A stretch of 64,000 nt of DNA from UMGS1002 sp045586785 (GTDB taxonomy: Bacteria; Bacillota; Clostridia; Oscillospirales; CAG-272), in contig JAZNBA010000072.1 in NCBI GenBank assembly GCA_045586785.1, positions 62,001 to 126,000 of the forward strand, read 5' to 3'. The position numbers and the translations under genes are program-made. The notes under the pieces were generated by a model. That model saw only the letters and a list, made by a program, of their open reading frames with translations, was not told the origin of the DNA and did no database searches. Each line of letters begins with the position of its first letter. Positions within the stretch are counted from its first letter, which is position 1. Positions 32,985 through 44,200 of the stretch are shown here, piece after piece.

Positions 32985-34955
32985 ATGTGTAAGTATGAAG
33001 TGCCCAGTTCAGAATTAATGCGGAATATCAATTCGATGATTAAACCCTACGGAGTGAAGTATTTTGTCTCTGAAGAAAAATTCAATAATAACGAAAGCTG
33101 CTTTCCAACATTTGCTCGGAAGCCTGCTTCTGATGAGGACATTGCTAAATATGTGACCCATTACGGTTTGAGTCGCTATACAAAAGCCAACCAAAAAGCA
33201 TTATTGGAATATTTTTGGGACGATTATCGTACTTTTTTCGGACGAGAACACGACAGAATAATTTGCACCAACTCTTTCCGTCGCTTGCAATATAAAACGC
33301 AAGTTATGGTTAACTCTGCATCCGACGAGCAAAGAACAAGACTGTTGCATTCCTCGGAGGTTCAGAGAATCGCTAAAAAGATAGCCATTGGTGTTGGAGC
33401 CAATGCGGAATTGTCAGAAAATATAGCAATTGCTCACGATATTGGTCATGCTCCTTTTGGTCATAGTGGCGAGGAAGCAATTAGTGACTACATACTCGAT
33501 ATGTTCGAAAAAATCCCATCGCATTCAATTAAGAGTGGAACCACTTGTTTCTTACATGCAATGCAAAGCACCAAAGTGTTAGATTATATTGCTACCCATC
33601 CTACACTTCAGGAGAATGGTATAAATGGCTTGGGACTTTCAGATTATGTTTTAGAAGGAGTTTTGAAGCATGATTCTGATGTGTTTGCGGAGGAAATCAT
33701 AGCTGCACCCTTAAAAAAGCAGTACGATCCGGAAAGGCTGTGCGGTATTGTAGGCATCGGATCATACGAGGAAGTTAAGCGTAAGTTGCAGACATACAAT
33801 ATAAAAAATAATGTCTTCATAGATACATATCCCCAAACATTTATCGGTAGCATTGAATCTCAAATTGTTGCTTGGGCTGATAAGATTGCATACCTTGGAC
33901 ACGATTGGGAAGAATTTTTGGATAATAAACTTCTTGAAAAATTAATGTCGAGAATCAATGATATGATTCACAAGATGTTTGAAGTTTCTTCGAAAATTGC
34001 AGACACAAACGAAAAATTCTACATTGATACTATTTGTTTCAGACTTAAAGAGATTGAAGCCATATATTCAACTCTTGATGATACTGAAAAGGCAAATAAA
34101 ACTTTTGGTTGGAAAAAGGTTTATCAAGAATTATTGCGCATCATCGAGATTATTGAAAAAATTGAATCCGAGAACAAATTCGACCATTTCTCATCAAAAG
34201 AATATAGAGCTTTGAAAGACTATTTTGTTATGGTAATTAGTTGGACAAAGTTGCTGGACAAATATCCCTCCCCCCAAGCACTTAAATATGATCCCATTTA
34301 TATTTTCTATTTGTATTTGTCTGAGGTCAGAACAACAAATATAACAAAAAATGTTACAGAGAAAATTATCTCTGGATCCAACAGTATCCTTTCATCACAC
34401 AATTTCAACACAAGAGAAGAGTATTTATTGCACTGTAATCAAAAATGGGTTGAAGTTTTTAATAAAATCTTGTCTAACACAAGTCTTGATGAAAAATCCA
34501 AGAAAAAGCAATTGAAAGACAGTATTCGCACTTGTTTTTTAGTTCAATTTGGTTCAGAGCAAACAAAAAACAACATCGTTAACATTGATTATAATCCTGA
34601 TGTAATAAAGAAATCCAATACAGGATATTATTCTTTCGATGATACATACTGTTGCTTATTAAACATCATAGGTTGCATTTTTAGTCAATATATTAAAAGT
34701 ACCCGTGTTAATTTTATGACTCAGAAGGCGAAAAGAATTGTTGCGGGATTGATGGAATATTACGTTAACCATCCCGAAATGCTCCCGTATTCTCAACGAA
34801 GAAAGAATAACTTAAGCGATACCGATGAAGAACTTATTTATTTTATTGCAGATTATGTTGGTGGTATGACCGATCGTATGGCTAAGAAAAAATATGATGA
34901 AATTATGTCATCGGATACCAAGTGGAGTAATGAATACAGTAGCGGCTTGAATTAA
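32985..34955 (+). CDS. dGTPase-like HD-domain protein
   Basis: A 656-residue protein with a clear dGTP-triphosphohydrolase core: SFRRLQYKTQVMVN, DEQRTRLLHSSEV (metal His), GANAELSENIAIAHDIGHAPFGH (HD pair and HxxxGH) and VAWADKIAYLGHDWEEF (final Asp). The C-terminal 300 residues are diverged, and total length exceeds the usual 340-505. The coding sequence is AT-rich. It has AAGGAG and stands alone before the biosynthetic genes. In E. coli the family hydrolyses dGTP, and some island-borne relatives deplete nucleotides during phage attack, so a defence role is possible but unproven. Confidence 0.85.
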   Translation: MCKYEVPSSELMRNINSMIKPYGVKYFVSEEKFNNNESCFPTFARKPASDEDIAKYVTHYGLSRYTKANQKALLEYFWDDYRTFFGREHDRIICTNSFRRLQYKTQVMVNSASDEQRTRLLHSSEVQRIAKKIAIGVGANAELSENIAIAHDIGHAPFGHSGEEAISDYILDMFEKIPSHSIKSGTTCFLHAMQSTKVLDYIATHPTLQENGINGLGLSDYVLEGVLKHDSDVFAEEIIAAPLKKQYDPERLCGIVGIGSYEEVKRKLQTYNIKNNVFIDTYPQTFIGSIESQIVAWADKIAYLGHDWEEFLDNKLLEKLMSRINDMIHKMFEVSSKIADTNEKFYIDTICFRLKEIEAIYSTLDDTEKANKTFGWKKVYQELLRIIEIIEKIESENKFDHFSSKEYRALKDYFVMVISWTKLLDKYPSPQALKYDPIYIFYLYLSEVRTTNITKNVTEKIISGSNSILSSHNFNTREEYLLHCNQKWVEVFNKILSNTSLDEKSKKKQLKDSIRTCFLVQFGSEQTKNNIVNIDYNPDVIKKSNTGYYSFDDTYCCLLNIIGCIFSQYIKSTRVNFMTQKAKRIVAGLMEYYVNHPEMLPYSQRRKNNLSDTDEELIYFIADYVGGMTDRMAKKKYDEIMSSDTKWSNEYSSGLN

Positions 34956-34976
34956 TCGCTATTTCAAGAATATTAT

Positions 34977-36584
34977 ATGAGAAATAAACCTTTCCCACAC
35001 TACAAGCACCCCATTTACGAAACCTTTGAACAGCTTCTCACTATTGTCAAATCAAAACACGGCGACAAGGTACTGTTCCGCACCCGACGTCACAAGAGCG
35101 AGGTAACTGTTACATACAATCAGTTTTACGATGATGTGCAAAAGCTCGCATCGCATTTCAGCAAGACCTACGGCGCGCACAACAAGATTGCCGTGATCGG
35201 TGAAAACAGCTACGAATGGATTTTGACCTATTTCGCTGTCGTTTGCAGCAACAACATCATCGTTCCCATCGATAAGGAACTCTCCGCTCCCGACATTGCC
35301 GAGCTACTGAAGGAGTGCGAGTATCGCACCTTGATCTATTCCAAAGACTACGATGACATTGCCGACGATATTGGTGGCATCATCCCCGATTTTGAAGCAA
35401 TCGCCATGCCCAAACTGCGTAGGTTTATCGAAGCAGTTGAGGCAGCAGAGTGGATCGAAACCGACAAAAATGCGCTTGCATCGATCATTTACACTTCCGG
35501 CACGACAGGAAAGAGCAAGGGTGTTATGCTCTCGCAGAAGAATATTTGCGAGGACACCCGTGCGGCGTGCGGTTTCATCGAGCTGTACGGCAGAAGCCTT
35601 GCACTCTTGCCGTTCCATCACACGTTTGCGTTTACGGTCAGCGGTCTTGCCAATATCTATTACGGCGTTGATACCCTCATCGTTCCTTCTCTCAAAAACG
35701 TGATGGAGCTGATCAACGATTTCAAGCCGACCTACCTTGCCGTTGTTCCCATGATCGTCGAAAAGGTGGACAAGGGTATCCTTCAAAAGATTGAAAAGAG
35801 CGGCAAGAAGAAACTGCTCGGCGTGCTTGATAAGGTCTGCAAGCCTTTCGATGCGCTCGGTATCGGTCTGCGAAACAAGTGCTTTTCCGCCATCAGGGGC
35901 GGTCTCGGCGGCGAGCTTGACTTCATCATTTCGGGCGGCGCGCCCATCGATCAGCAGATCATTGACCGCTTTGATTCCTATGGCATCAGAATTATGAATG
36001 GCTATGGCATTTCCGAATGCTCACCCGTTGTCAGCGTCAACCGCCGTTATCACTACCGCGCGGGTAGTATCGGTCAGGCTCTCCCCGAGGTCAAGGTCAT
36101 GATCGATAATCCCGACGAGAATGACGAGGGAGAGATCTGTGTGCAGGGCGATATCGTCATGCTCGGCTACTACAATATGCCCGAAGAGACCGAAAAGGCA
36201 ATCGTTGACGGCTGGTTCCACACGGGCGACCTCGGCAAGCTCGACAAGGACGGCTTCATCTACATCACGGGGCGCATTAAGAATCTGATCATCTTGTCTA
36301 ACGGTAAAAACGTTTCGCCCGAAGAGCTTGAAACGCTGATCGGTCGCATCCCCGGCGTTGTCGAATGCCTCGTCTCCGAGGAAGATAATAAGCTCGTTGC
36401 CGAGATCTATCCCAATGAAGAATTCCGCGCAACGCAGAATGACATTCAAGCATATTTCGACGAGCAGATCGGCCAGCTCAACGATACACTCCCGCCCTAT
36501 AAGGCGATTGCAAAGGTCGCTATCCGTGACACCGAATTTGTAAAAACTACCACCAAGAAAATTAAGAGAACATACAAAAAGTGA
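34977..36584 (+). CDS. AMP-forming acyl-CoA/acyl-ACP ligase
   Basis: A 535-residue class I adenylate-forming enzyme: SIIYTSGTTGKSKGVMLSQKN (P-loop-like A3), LPFHHTFAFT, IMNGYGISECSPVVS (A5), GWFHTGDLGKLDKDGFIYITGR (A7) and the catalytic-Lys tail KTTTKKIKRTYKK (A10). It resembles long-chain acyl ligases. Because an acyl carrier protein gene follows 10 bases later and an NRPS lies downstream, it most likely activates a fatty or aryl acid and loads that carrier as starter unit (inference). No good ribosome site is seen, so translation may rely on coupling. Confidence 0.92.
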   Translation: MRNKPFPHYKHPIYETFEQLLTIVKSKHGDKVLFRTRRHKSEVTVTYNQFYDDVQKLASHFSKTYGAHNKIAVIGENSYEWILTYFAVVCSNNIIVPIDKELSAPDIAELLKECEYRTLIYSKDYDDIADDIGGIIPDFEAIAMPKLRRFIEAVEAAEWIETDKNALASIIYTSGTTGKSKGVMLSQKNICEDTRAACGFIELYGRSLALLPFHHTFAFTVSGLANIYYGVDTLIVPSLKNVMELINDFKPTYLAVVPMIVEKVDKGILQKIEKSGKKKLLGVLDKVCKPFDALGIGLRNKCFSAIRGGLGGELDFIISGGAPIDQQIIDRFDSYGIRIMNGYGISECSPVVSVNRRYHYRAGSIGQALPEVKVMIDNPDENDEGEICVQGDIVMLGYYNMPEETEKAIVDGWFHTGDLGKLDKDGFIYITGRIKNLIILSNGKNVSPEELETLIGRIPGVVECLVSEEDNKLVAEIYPNEEFRATQNDIQAYFDEQIGQLNDTLPPYKAIAKVAIRDTEFVKTTTKKIKRTYKK

Positions 36585-36594
36585 GGACAAAACC

Positions 36595-36822
36595 ATGTTA
36601 GATAAAGTAATTTCCATCATCAGCGAATATCAGGACATCCCTGCAGACACCATTCACGCCGATAGCCACCTCGTCAATGACCTCGGCTTCACCTCCTACG
36701 ACGTGGTCAGCCTCGTCGGAAAATTTGAGGACGAGTTTGACATCGAAGTCCCCGACAGAAAGATCAAGCTCATGAAAACCGTGGACGATATCGTAAAATT
36801 CATCGAGGCAGCAATAGAATAA
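36595..36822 (+). CDS. Acyl carrier protein
   Basis: The 75-residue protein has the ACP fold pattern with the phosphopantetheine serine in DLGFTSYDVVSLV (Ser34; the common DSL is replaced by TSYD) and an acidic helix II/III (KFEDEFDIEVPDRKIKLMKTV). It is probably charged by the neighbouring ligase and modified by the phosphopantetheinyl transferase at 47658. It starts 10 bases after the ligase stop. Confidence 0.93.
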   Translation: MLDKVISIISEYQDIPADTIHADSHLVNDLGFTSYDVVSLVGKFEDEFDIEVPDRKIKLMKTVDDIVKFIEAAIE

Positions 36823-36894
36823 TTATTGGTTCTATAAACACTAACCATACAAACACACATAACATTCATATAAAAAGAAATAGGAGAATGAACA

Positions 36895-37440
36895 ATGAGT
36901 CAGTACATCAAAATCCCCAGAGGACGTATCCCTAATCGCATTAATGATGAAATATTTAGAAAAATTGTATGTATGATTGGAAAAACTGAAAAAAGCAATT
37001 TTGTTACAGCAAAATTGTCAGACTATGCTCGTGGCAAAATTTATTTACGAAACAAGTATGGAATATGTGGATGCACATTGAAGAAAATGCATACAATAAA
37101 AGTAACTACACACGGATTTGAAAATTTTGGCGATAACTATTCGAATTATGTGTCCCTTCATGAGGGAAAAGCAAAAATAATTTTTATGGTCATCAAAGAC
37201 TATATAAAGAAAGACCCTAATAGAATAGCAGAATTACGTCATATATGTGAGGAGTTTTATACTACAAATCCTAATATTACTCCTACATACGCAAATTCGT
37301 TGTTAAATGAAACGTTCAATTGGATTTTCGATTGTGGGTTGGAAACAGCACCTTTTTGTCAATTTAACAAACGGGACAATGCATGGGATATAGCGAATGA
37401 TATAAAATGTTCCATAGAAGAAATTGACGAAAACTTCTGA
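36895..37440 (+). CDS. Unknown protein in the NRPS cluster
   Basis: I do not recognise a family for this 181-residue AT-rich gene. The product is basic in its first half (IPRGRIPNRINDEIFRKIV, LSDYARGKIYLRNKYG) and contains several Cys (GICGCTLKK, HICEEF, FDCGLE), with an acidic end. No signal peptide. It has a good AGGAGAAT site and forms a pair with the next gene, 14 bases away. Composition differs from the ACP before and the NRPS after, suggesting a separate acquisition. Not obviously biosynthetic. Confidence 0.6.
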   Translation: MSQYIKIPRGRIPNRINDEIFRKIVCMIGKTEKSNFVTAKLSDYARGKIYLRNKYGICGCTLKKMHTIKVTTHGFENFGDNYSNYVSLHEGKAKIIFMVIKDYIKKDPNRIAELRHICEEFYTTNPNITPTYANSLLNETFNWIFDCGLETAPFCQFNKRDNAWDIANDIKCSIEEIDENF

Positions 37441-37454
37441 AGGGAGGATATTAT

Positions 37455-38165
37455 ATGCGTCATACTGTGAATGAGTGGCAAGATTTAAGCCTGAAAAAAG
37501 ATGTTGAAAATGTGGCAAGAGAAATCAAGAGAAAAGGCAAAAGAGAGAGTATTTTAACACTCGATTTGTTACTTGCCATATTAGCTATTATGTTTGATCA
37601 TTTATTCTCGGAAAATGAGTGCGAAAGGATAATAGTTTTAAGTGTAATTGCTGGATTGGCGGTAATAATTACTGCTATATATTTTTTACTAAAATTTTTG
37701 GATTGGCGTAAAGCGAGAAGAAAAATAAAAAGCGGGATCATAAAAATAAAGCCTTATGTTGATTTGTTTGATAATAATATTTGTTATTATGCCATGACAG
37801 CAAATACGTTTAGAGAAAATTTCCAAAACGAATCTCATGATTCGTCAATAAAGAACTTCTACTTTATTGAATCGAATTACTATGTGAATAAGTGCATAAC
37901 TGAACTAAATAATATGAAAAATCTCATAGGAGAAATCTTCACAAATGATGAAAATGAAGCTGTTTCAAAAGCGAAAATTCACACTTCAAGATTAGAGAAT
38001 ATTATTTTGCTTTTATGTGACGCAAGAGTTAATCCAACCTCTGTATCTTCCTCAATAGAAGATACTATACGAATCTCAAAAATATATGATGCACGGATGA
38101 TAAAATTTGTTGAAACTTATAATAAGCAATTTGAAAAAACTATAGAATGGACTTCTTTTCAATAA
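37455..38165 (+). CDS. Unknown two-helix membrane protein in the NRPS cluster
   Basis: This 236-residue AT-rich gene encodes an N-terminal basic helix, two membrane segments (about 38-50 LLLAILAIMF and 60-80 VLSVIAGLAVIITAIYFLL), and a cytoplasmic helical C-terminal domain of about 150 residues. No catalytic motif is recognised. The two-TM-plus-helical layout is loosely like SLATT-type effector proteins of bacterial conflict systems, but I see no diagnostic sequence. Strong GGGAGG site. It appears paired with the preceding gene. Confidence 0.6.
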   Translation: MRHTVNEWQDLSLKKDVENVAREIKRKGKRESILTLDLLLAILAIMFDHLFSENECERIIVLSVIAGLAVIITAIYFLLKFLDWRKARRKIKSGIIKIKPYVDLFDNNICYYAMTANTFRENFQNESHDSSIKNFYFIESNYYVNKCITELNNMKNLIGEIFTNDENEAVSKAKIHTSRLENIILLLCDARVNPTSVSSSIEDTIRISKIYDARMIKFVETYNKQFEKTIEWTSFQ

Positions 38166-38237
38166 ACGCTTTCACGTTGAATGTAGTGAAATCAATTGAA
38201 TTTCTACGAGGATTAATCAAAAAATAGATAGGTAAAT

Positions 38238-41200
38238 ATGAAAACATACGCTTTATCCAATGCACAATTAAATATATTAGATACAGAGCTATTTTATCGA
38301 GGCTCTGCTATCAATATCGTAGGAGGAGTCTGCCTACTTAACGAGCCAATTGAGGAAGAACAGTTGTCATCGGCATTGAACAAACTAATTGCCAACAACG
38401 ATTGGCTCCGCACCAGAATTAGAGGTAACAGATCTTCACTGTATCGTTATGTTTCTGAATATACTGATGCATCTTTTGCAACTTTGGATTTTACCAATGT
38501 TTCGGAAGCTGAAATGTGGTCTGCATTGGAGGAAGCAAACAAGGCTCCTTTTGATATTTGGGATTCACAACTCTACGATGTAAAATTGGTACGTACTCCG
38601 AACAATAAAATCGGATATTGGTTCAGAGCGCACCATATTGTTTGTGATGCCGCCAATATGTATCGTATCGTTGCCGAGGTATCGAGCCTTATTTTTGGCA
38701 ATGACAATCCGTTGCCGAGTAATGCACGGGTTCGGGATATTACTGCCCGTATGAAAGAAAAGGCGCTTACATATTGGCGTGATAATGAGATCACAGGACT
38801 TGAAAGCCATCGTCCTACGGGAACTGTAGTAGCAGACCGAATGACATTCAAACTGTCGGGCGATATCATGAAAAAGCTGAGTGCGTTTGCTGAATCCAAA
38901 CAGATCGCGTGTTCAACCATCGTTGAGGGCGCGTATTATTTGGCTTTGTCTGCTTTGTTTGATAAAGACAGATTTTCAGTCGGTCTTATGTATCTGGATG
39001 ACAACAGTGCTTGCGTGGACGGACTTGCCGGACCCCGCGCTTCTGTTGTGCCGACAATTTCAAAACTTGATCCCTCTCTTACCTTTGCGGAATACTGTGA
39101 GGAAATTCTGGATCAGCACATGACGGCATATCGCTATTCATGTTTGCCTTACAGAGATATCCTTTCGGCAGTCAAGCATGATAGCGAAAACAAAAATTCC
39201 TCGTTTTATGATTTCGTATATTCCTGCCACGCACTCGACACCTCTATTTTGGGGGATTGTGAGATCAAATGGCTTTTCAACGGTTGCTCGGAAGTTCCGC
39301 TGAAATTGAGTGTTATGCCCGAAAAGGATACGCTCAATCTAATGATCGATTGTCGTAAAGGTGTTTACATTGGCGGCTTTACAGAAAAGCTCTATCAATG
39401 TATTCTTTCTGCGCTTAACCACATCTTCGACGCTCCCGATGCACATCTTGGTACATTGGTTAATGCCATCCATGCCGATATCCATCAAACCGGGCATATA
39501 AGCAAAGAACGTGTTTGTATCGCGGCATCTTTTACTGCTGATCCGATTGACGAATACCTGTATTATTGGGCGCACAGAGATAACGTTATTTTGAATTTGT
39601 CCTTTGCACCGTATAATCAGATTCAGCAAATGCTTCTCGATCCGAACAGCATATTCCGAAACAATAAAAATGGCACTAACATCATTCTAATGCGTTTTGA
39701 GGATGCGATTCGTCATACGGATGATTCTGCTGAAGCGCGTATTGCGGTCATGCAGCATATGCAAAAGGAATTTACAACCGCCCTGTGTAGCTATCCTACA
39801 GATGCTCCTCGATGCCTTGTAGTGTGTTTGCCTTTTGACGGCAATATTGCGGGTGTGTCTGCCGAGATCGTAGCAAATATGAATGAGCAGATCAAAGCGG
39901 TTTGCTCCAAGATTCCCAATATTCATTATGTCGATACCGACGATCTCTGTGAGAGATACGTTGTTCACGATACCCTTGATACCGTTGCCGATGACGAAGG
40001 TCATATCCCTTATACCACCACATTCTTCGCCGCATTGGGCACTCACGTTTGGCGACAGCTTTGCGCAGCAAAACGAGTGAAAAAACATAAGGTTTTGGTC
40101 GTGGATTGCGATAATACCTTATGGCAAGGTGTTTGCGGTGAAATTGGTGCGACCAATGTAACCGTTGATGGCGGTTACGCATGGTTTCAAAAATTTCTAC
40201 TTGCGAAGCGCGAAGAAGGATACCTTCTGGCGATTGCAAGTAAGAACAATCCCGAGGACGTTAAGCGTGTATTTGCCGAAAACAAGCAAATGCTCTTAAA
40301 AGAAAGCGATATTTCCGCTTGGCGCGTATCTTGGAATCCGAAAGCTGAAGAGATCAGATCTATTGCCGAAGAGTTAAATCTTGGGCTTAACAGCTTTGTC
40401 TTTTTCGATGACAATCCCGTTGAATGCGATGCGATGATCGAAGAAAATCCCGAGGTTTTGACAGTACGTATGCCCTTGGATTCTACACAGATTGCTCCGC
40501 TTGTCGGCAACATTTGGGCACTTGACAGCGTATATACCACGGACGAAGATCGCAACCGTGCCGATATGTACCGAGCAGAAAAAGAGCGCGAGCAAGCGAG
40601 AACCGAGGAAAAATCTCTGCACGCATATCTTAAAAAGCTGAACATCCAAATGTATATGTATCCCACCACGCCCGATGAAATTGATCGCGTGGCACAGCTT
40701 ACACAGCGCACCAATCAGTTTAACATGAACGGTGTGAGATACCTCAAGGAGGATGTTACCGAATGGCTGCAGAGCGATCACTACGGATGCTATAGTGTAT
40801 ATGTGAAGGACGCATACGGAGATTACGGTCTTGTCGGCGCGCTCGTCCTTTCTTATACTGACGGCAAGTGTAATTTACAGACCTTTGTCCTTAGTTGCCG
40901 CGTACTCGGACGAGAGATCGAAATTGCTATTTTGAATGAAATTGCCAATATTGCAAGATCACGCGGTGCTTTTGCATTCAGCGCCTCAGTCAAGCGCACA
41001 CAGAAAAATGAACCCTTTATGCGCTTCTGGCAGGCGTATGTTGAGGACAATGAAAATATTGTATGTGCGAATTTCAATACGCCTTCGCATATTACGGTTA
41101 TCCAAGAAAAATATATTAAGCCTACCTCTCAAAAGGCAAATACAACAGCAGCTGTTAAATCTGTTGCTCATACAGGAACTTGCGCGCTGACGACCGTGCC

Positions 41201-44200
41201 GTCGGATATTCAAACGAATGATGCGGAATTAAAAGAATTCATTCCGTTGTGTGCATCCGAAGCAATTGCTCAAGCACTCGGCAAATTCATTCCCGGACAA
41301 GCTCAGGGCGAGATCGTGGATAAAGTAAAATCGGTGTGGGAGAGTGTGCTCGGACTTACGATTGACCGTGATGATGCAAGCTACTTTGAACTTGGCGGTG
41401 ATAGTCTTAAAGCTGTTCATCTCATTTCTATACTGGATAAAGAATTTGGTGCTCGCATTTCAGTGTCGGACATTTATCGCTATGCCACTATTTCGGATAT
41501 GGCAAAGTATATTGCCACTCTGATACCCGAAGAAGCAGCTGAATTTGAACACATCAGCACGACCGAGCCGTATCCACTCTCGTCAGCACAGCAAAGAATG
41601 TTTGTACTTCAATCCATGAATCGTGACTCTGTTCAGTATAACGAATCGCAAGCAATGGAGATGATCGGTCAGGTCAACATTGAGCGGATACAAAATGCTG
41701 TGTACGAAATCATCAATCGTCACGATATTCTCCGTACTGCTTTTACGCTTGAACAAGGAGTTCCTGTTCAAACGGTGTTGCCTTGTGTCGATATCAAGGT
41801 TGAGACGATTTCTTGCACCGAAGATTCATGGCAAAAAGAGGCTATCGCATTTAGAAAACCTTTTGATTTGTCGAATCCTCCGTTGATGCGCTTCGCCGTG
41901 CTTCATACCACCGATACCAACCGCAACTTTATGCTGTTCGATGCTCACCATATGGTCATTGACGGCACATCCTTTGCGGTATTTGCAGAGGAATTTGTCC
42001 GTTTGTATAACGGCGAAGTGCTTCCCGAAAACAAGTATCAATACATAGATTACGTTAATTGGGAGAATAAACGTAAGGATACGCCCGAATACGAAAGCGA
42101 TATGGCATATTGGGTATCGCAGTTTGATCCTATGCCTGCACCGCTTGCGTGGATCGACGATAGCAAACGCGCCAATAGCATCGGTAGAGGAAATACCTTG
42201 TTCTATGCTACAGATAGTGAACTCAAACAATCGTTGGAGAACTATGCAAGTAAGAATCAGGTAACCCTATTTTCCGTACTGCTCTCTGCGTATGCAATGA
42301 CGATTTCTTCGCTTGCCAATGCAGACGAGTTTGTTGTAGGTGTCCCTGCTTCTAACAGATTACATCATCACACACTCTCGATGATGGGCAATTTCGTCAA
42401 CAGTATGCCGATCCGCATTGCCACCACCGCAGAAAGCAAAATCAGTGCTCTGGTGAAATCGGTATTTGACACAACGACCGAAGCACTCAACCACCAAAGC
42501 TGTCCTTATGAGAATATCGTAAAAGCATTGCAATGCGACCGTCAGAACAATCGCAACCCGCTATTCGACGTGATGTTCTCGCTTCAAAACTTTGTTTCGC
42601 CCATCATTGAAACCAAGGATATGAAGCTTGTACAAATGCCTATGCAAGTCGGAACAGCAAAAAATGATATCCGTTTGTTTGCTGCATTGCACGATGACCA
42701 TATATCTTTTGAAATGGAATACGACATAGACCTCTTTGATACTTACTTTATGGAGTCGTTCCGTGAAAAATATTTGTCTGTATTGGAGTTGATGGTTACA
42801 GACGAGGCAATGACAGCCGGCGATATTGCGACTGAATTGCAACACAAACAGAAAGAAGCAGACCGTTTGTTCCTTGAAAAGTATAACGATACGGCAAGAC
42901 CCGGTTACTACGATCACCTCGTTCACGACATGATCCGTGAACAGGTAGAGAAAATTCCGGATGCAATTGCACTTATTTGTGGCGGTGAGAAGCTGACCTA
43001 CCGTGAACTTGATGATCGTTCCTCGGCTTTGGCAAACATTCTGCGTCAAAAAGGTGTTCGTGCAAGAGATAAAGTCGGCATTGTATTGCCTCGTTCTCCC
43101 GAGCTGATCGTCGGACTGTTGGCGATCATGAAAGCGGGAGCAGTCTATGTGCCTGCCGATCCGATATATCCTACCGAGCGTATCGATTATATGTTCGGTA
43201 ATAGCGAGATCGTTTGTATGATTTCGCAGAACGATATGGAACTGCCGAGCGAATACATTCGTTACGATATTCATGAATTGGAGAAAGAAGAAACTGTCGA
43301 ACAGACCATTGAGGACGAGACGCTTACTCCCGATGATCTCATTTATATTCTTTACACCTCCGGATCAACAGGCAAGCCTAAAGGAGTTATGATCAAGCAT
43401 GGCGCGGTAAGCAACTTTATTAATTCGCTCCGTGAGTTGATTCCATACGAAGAACAAAGCGCAATTTTGGCGACAACTACGGTTTGCTTTGATATGTCAA
43501 TTATTGAATTGTGGAGAACGCTATCGTTTGGAGGAACGATGATTTTTGCAACCGATAACGAACGACATGATATCGACGCTCATCGGGAAATGATAAAAAA
43601 ACATGGCATTTCTGAACTGAATATTACTCCCTCGCAAATGTCTGTGTTTTTACTTGATACAAATCCAAGCATTTGGAAGAGTATTCAAACTATTATGATT
43701 GGTGCAGAACCTGTTCCACCATCGTTAGTTGAAAAAATAAAACATATCATACCGCAAGCTCGAATTTTTGATTTGTATGGCCCTACGGAAACAACTGTAT
43801 ATTCTTCAATTATGGAGCTGACAAACGAAACAGAGGTCACTATCGGGCATCCAATTGCAAACACAAAACTTTTCGTTGTTGACTCCGAAAAGAAAATTCT
43901 CCCTATCGGTATGACGGGCGAATTGTGTATCGGTGGTTTAGGCTTGTCTGCGGGATATATGAATCGTCCCGATCTGACCGAGAGACAATTTGTGACCCTT
44001 GCCGAAAATAATGAATTTGTTTATCGGACGGGAGATCTTGCAACACTTCGCGCCGATGGGAAGATGCTGTGCCATGGTCGAATCGATAACCAAATCAAAA
44101 TCCGCGGTTATCGTGTGGAGTTAGAGGAAATCGAGCAAAGTATTATGAAGAGCGGCTTGTGCAGAGAATGTACTGTATTCTTGTTGGATAATGATCATCT

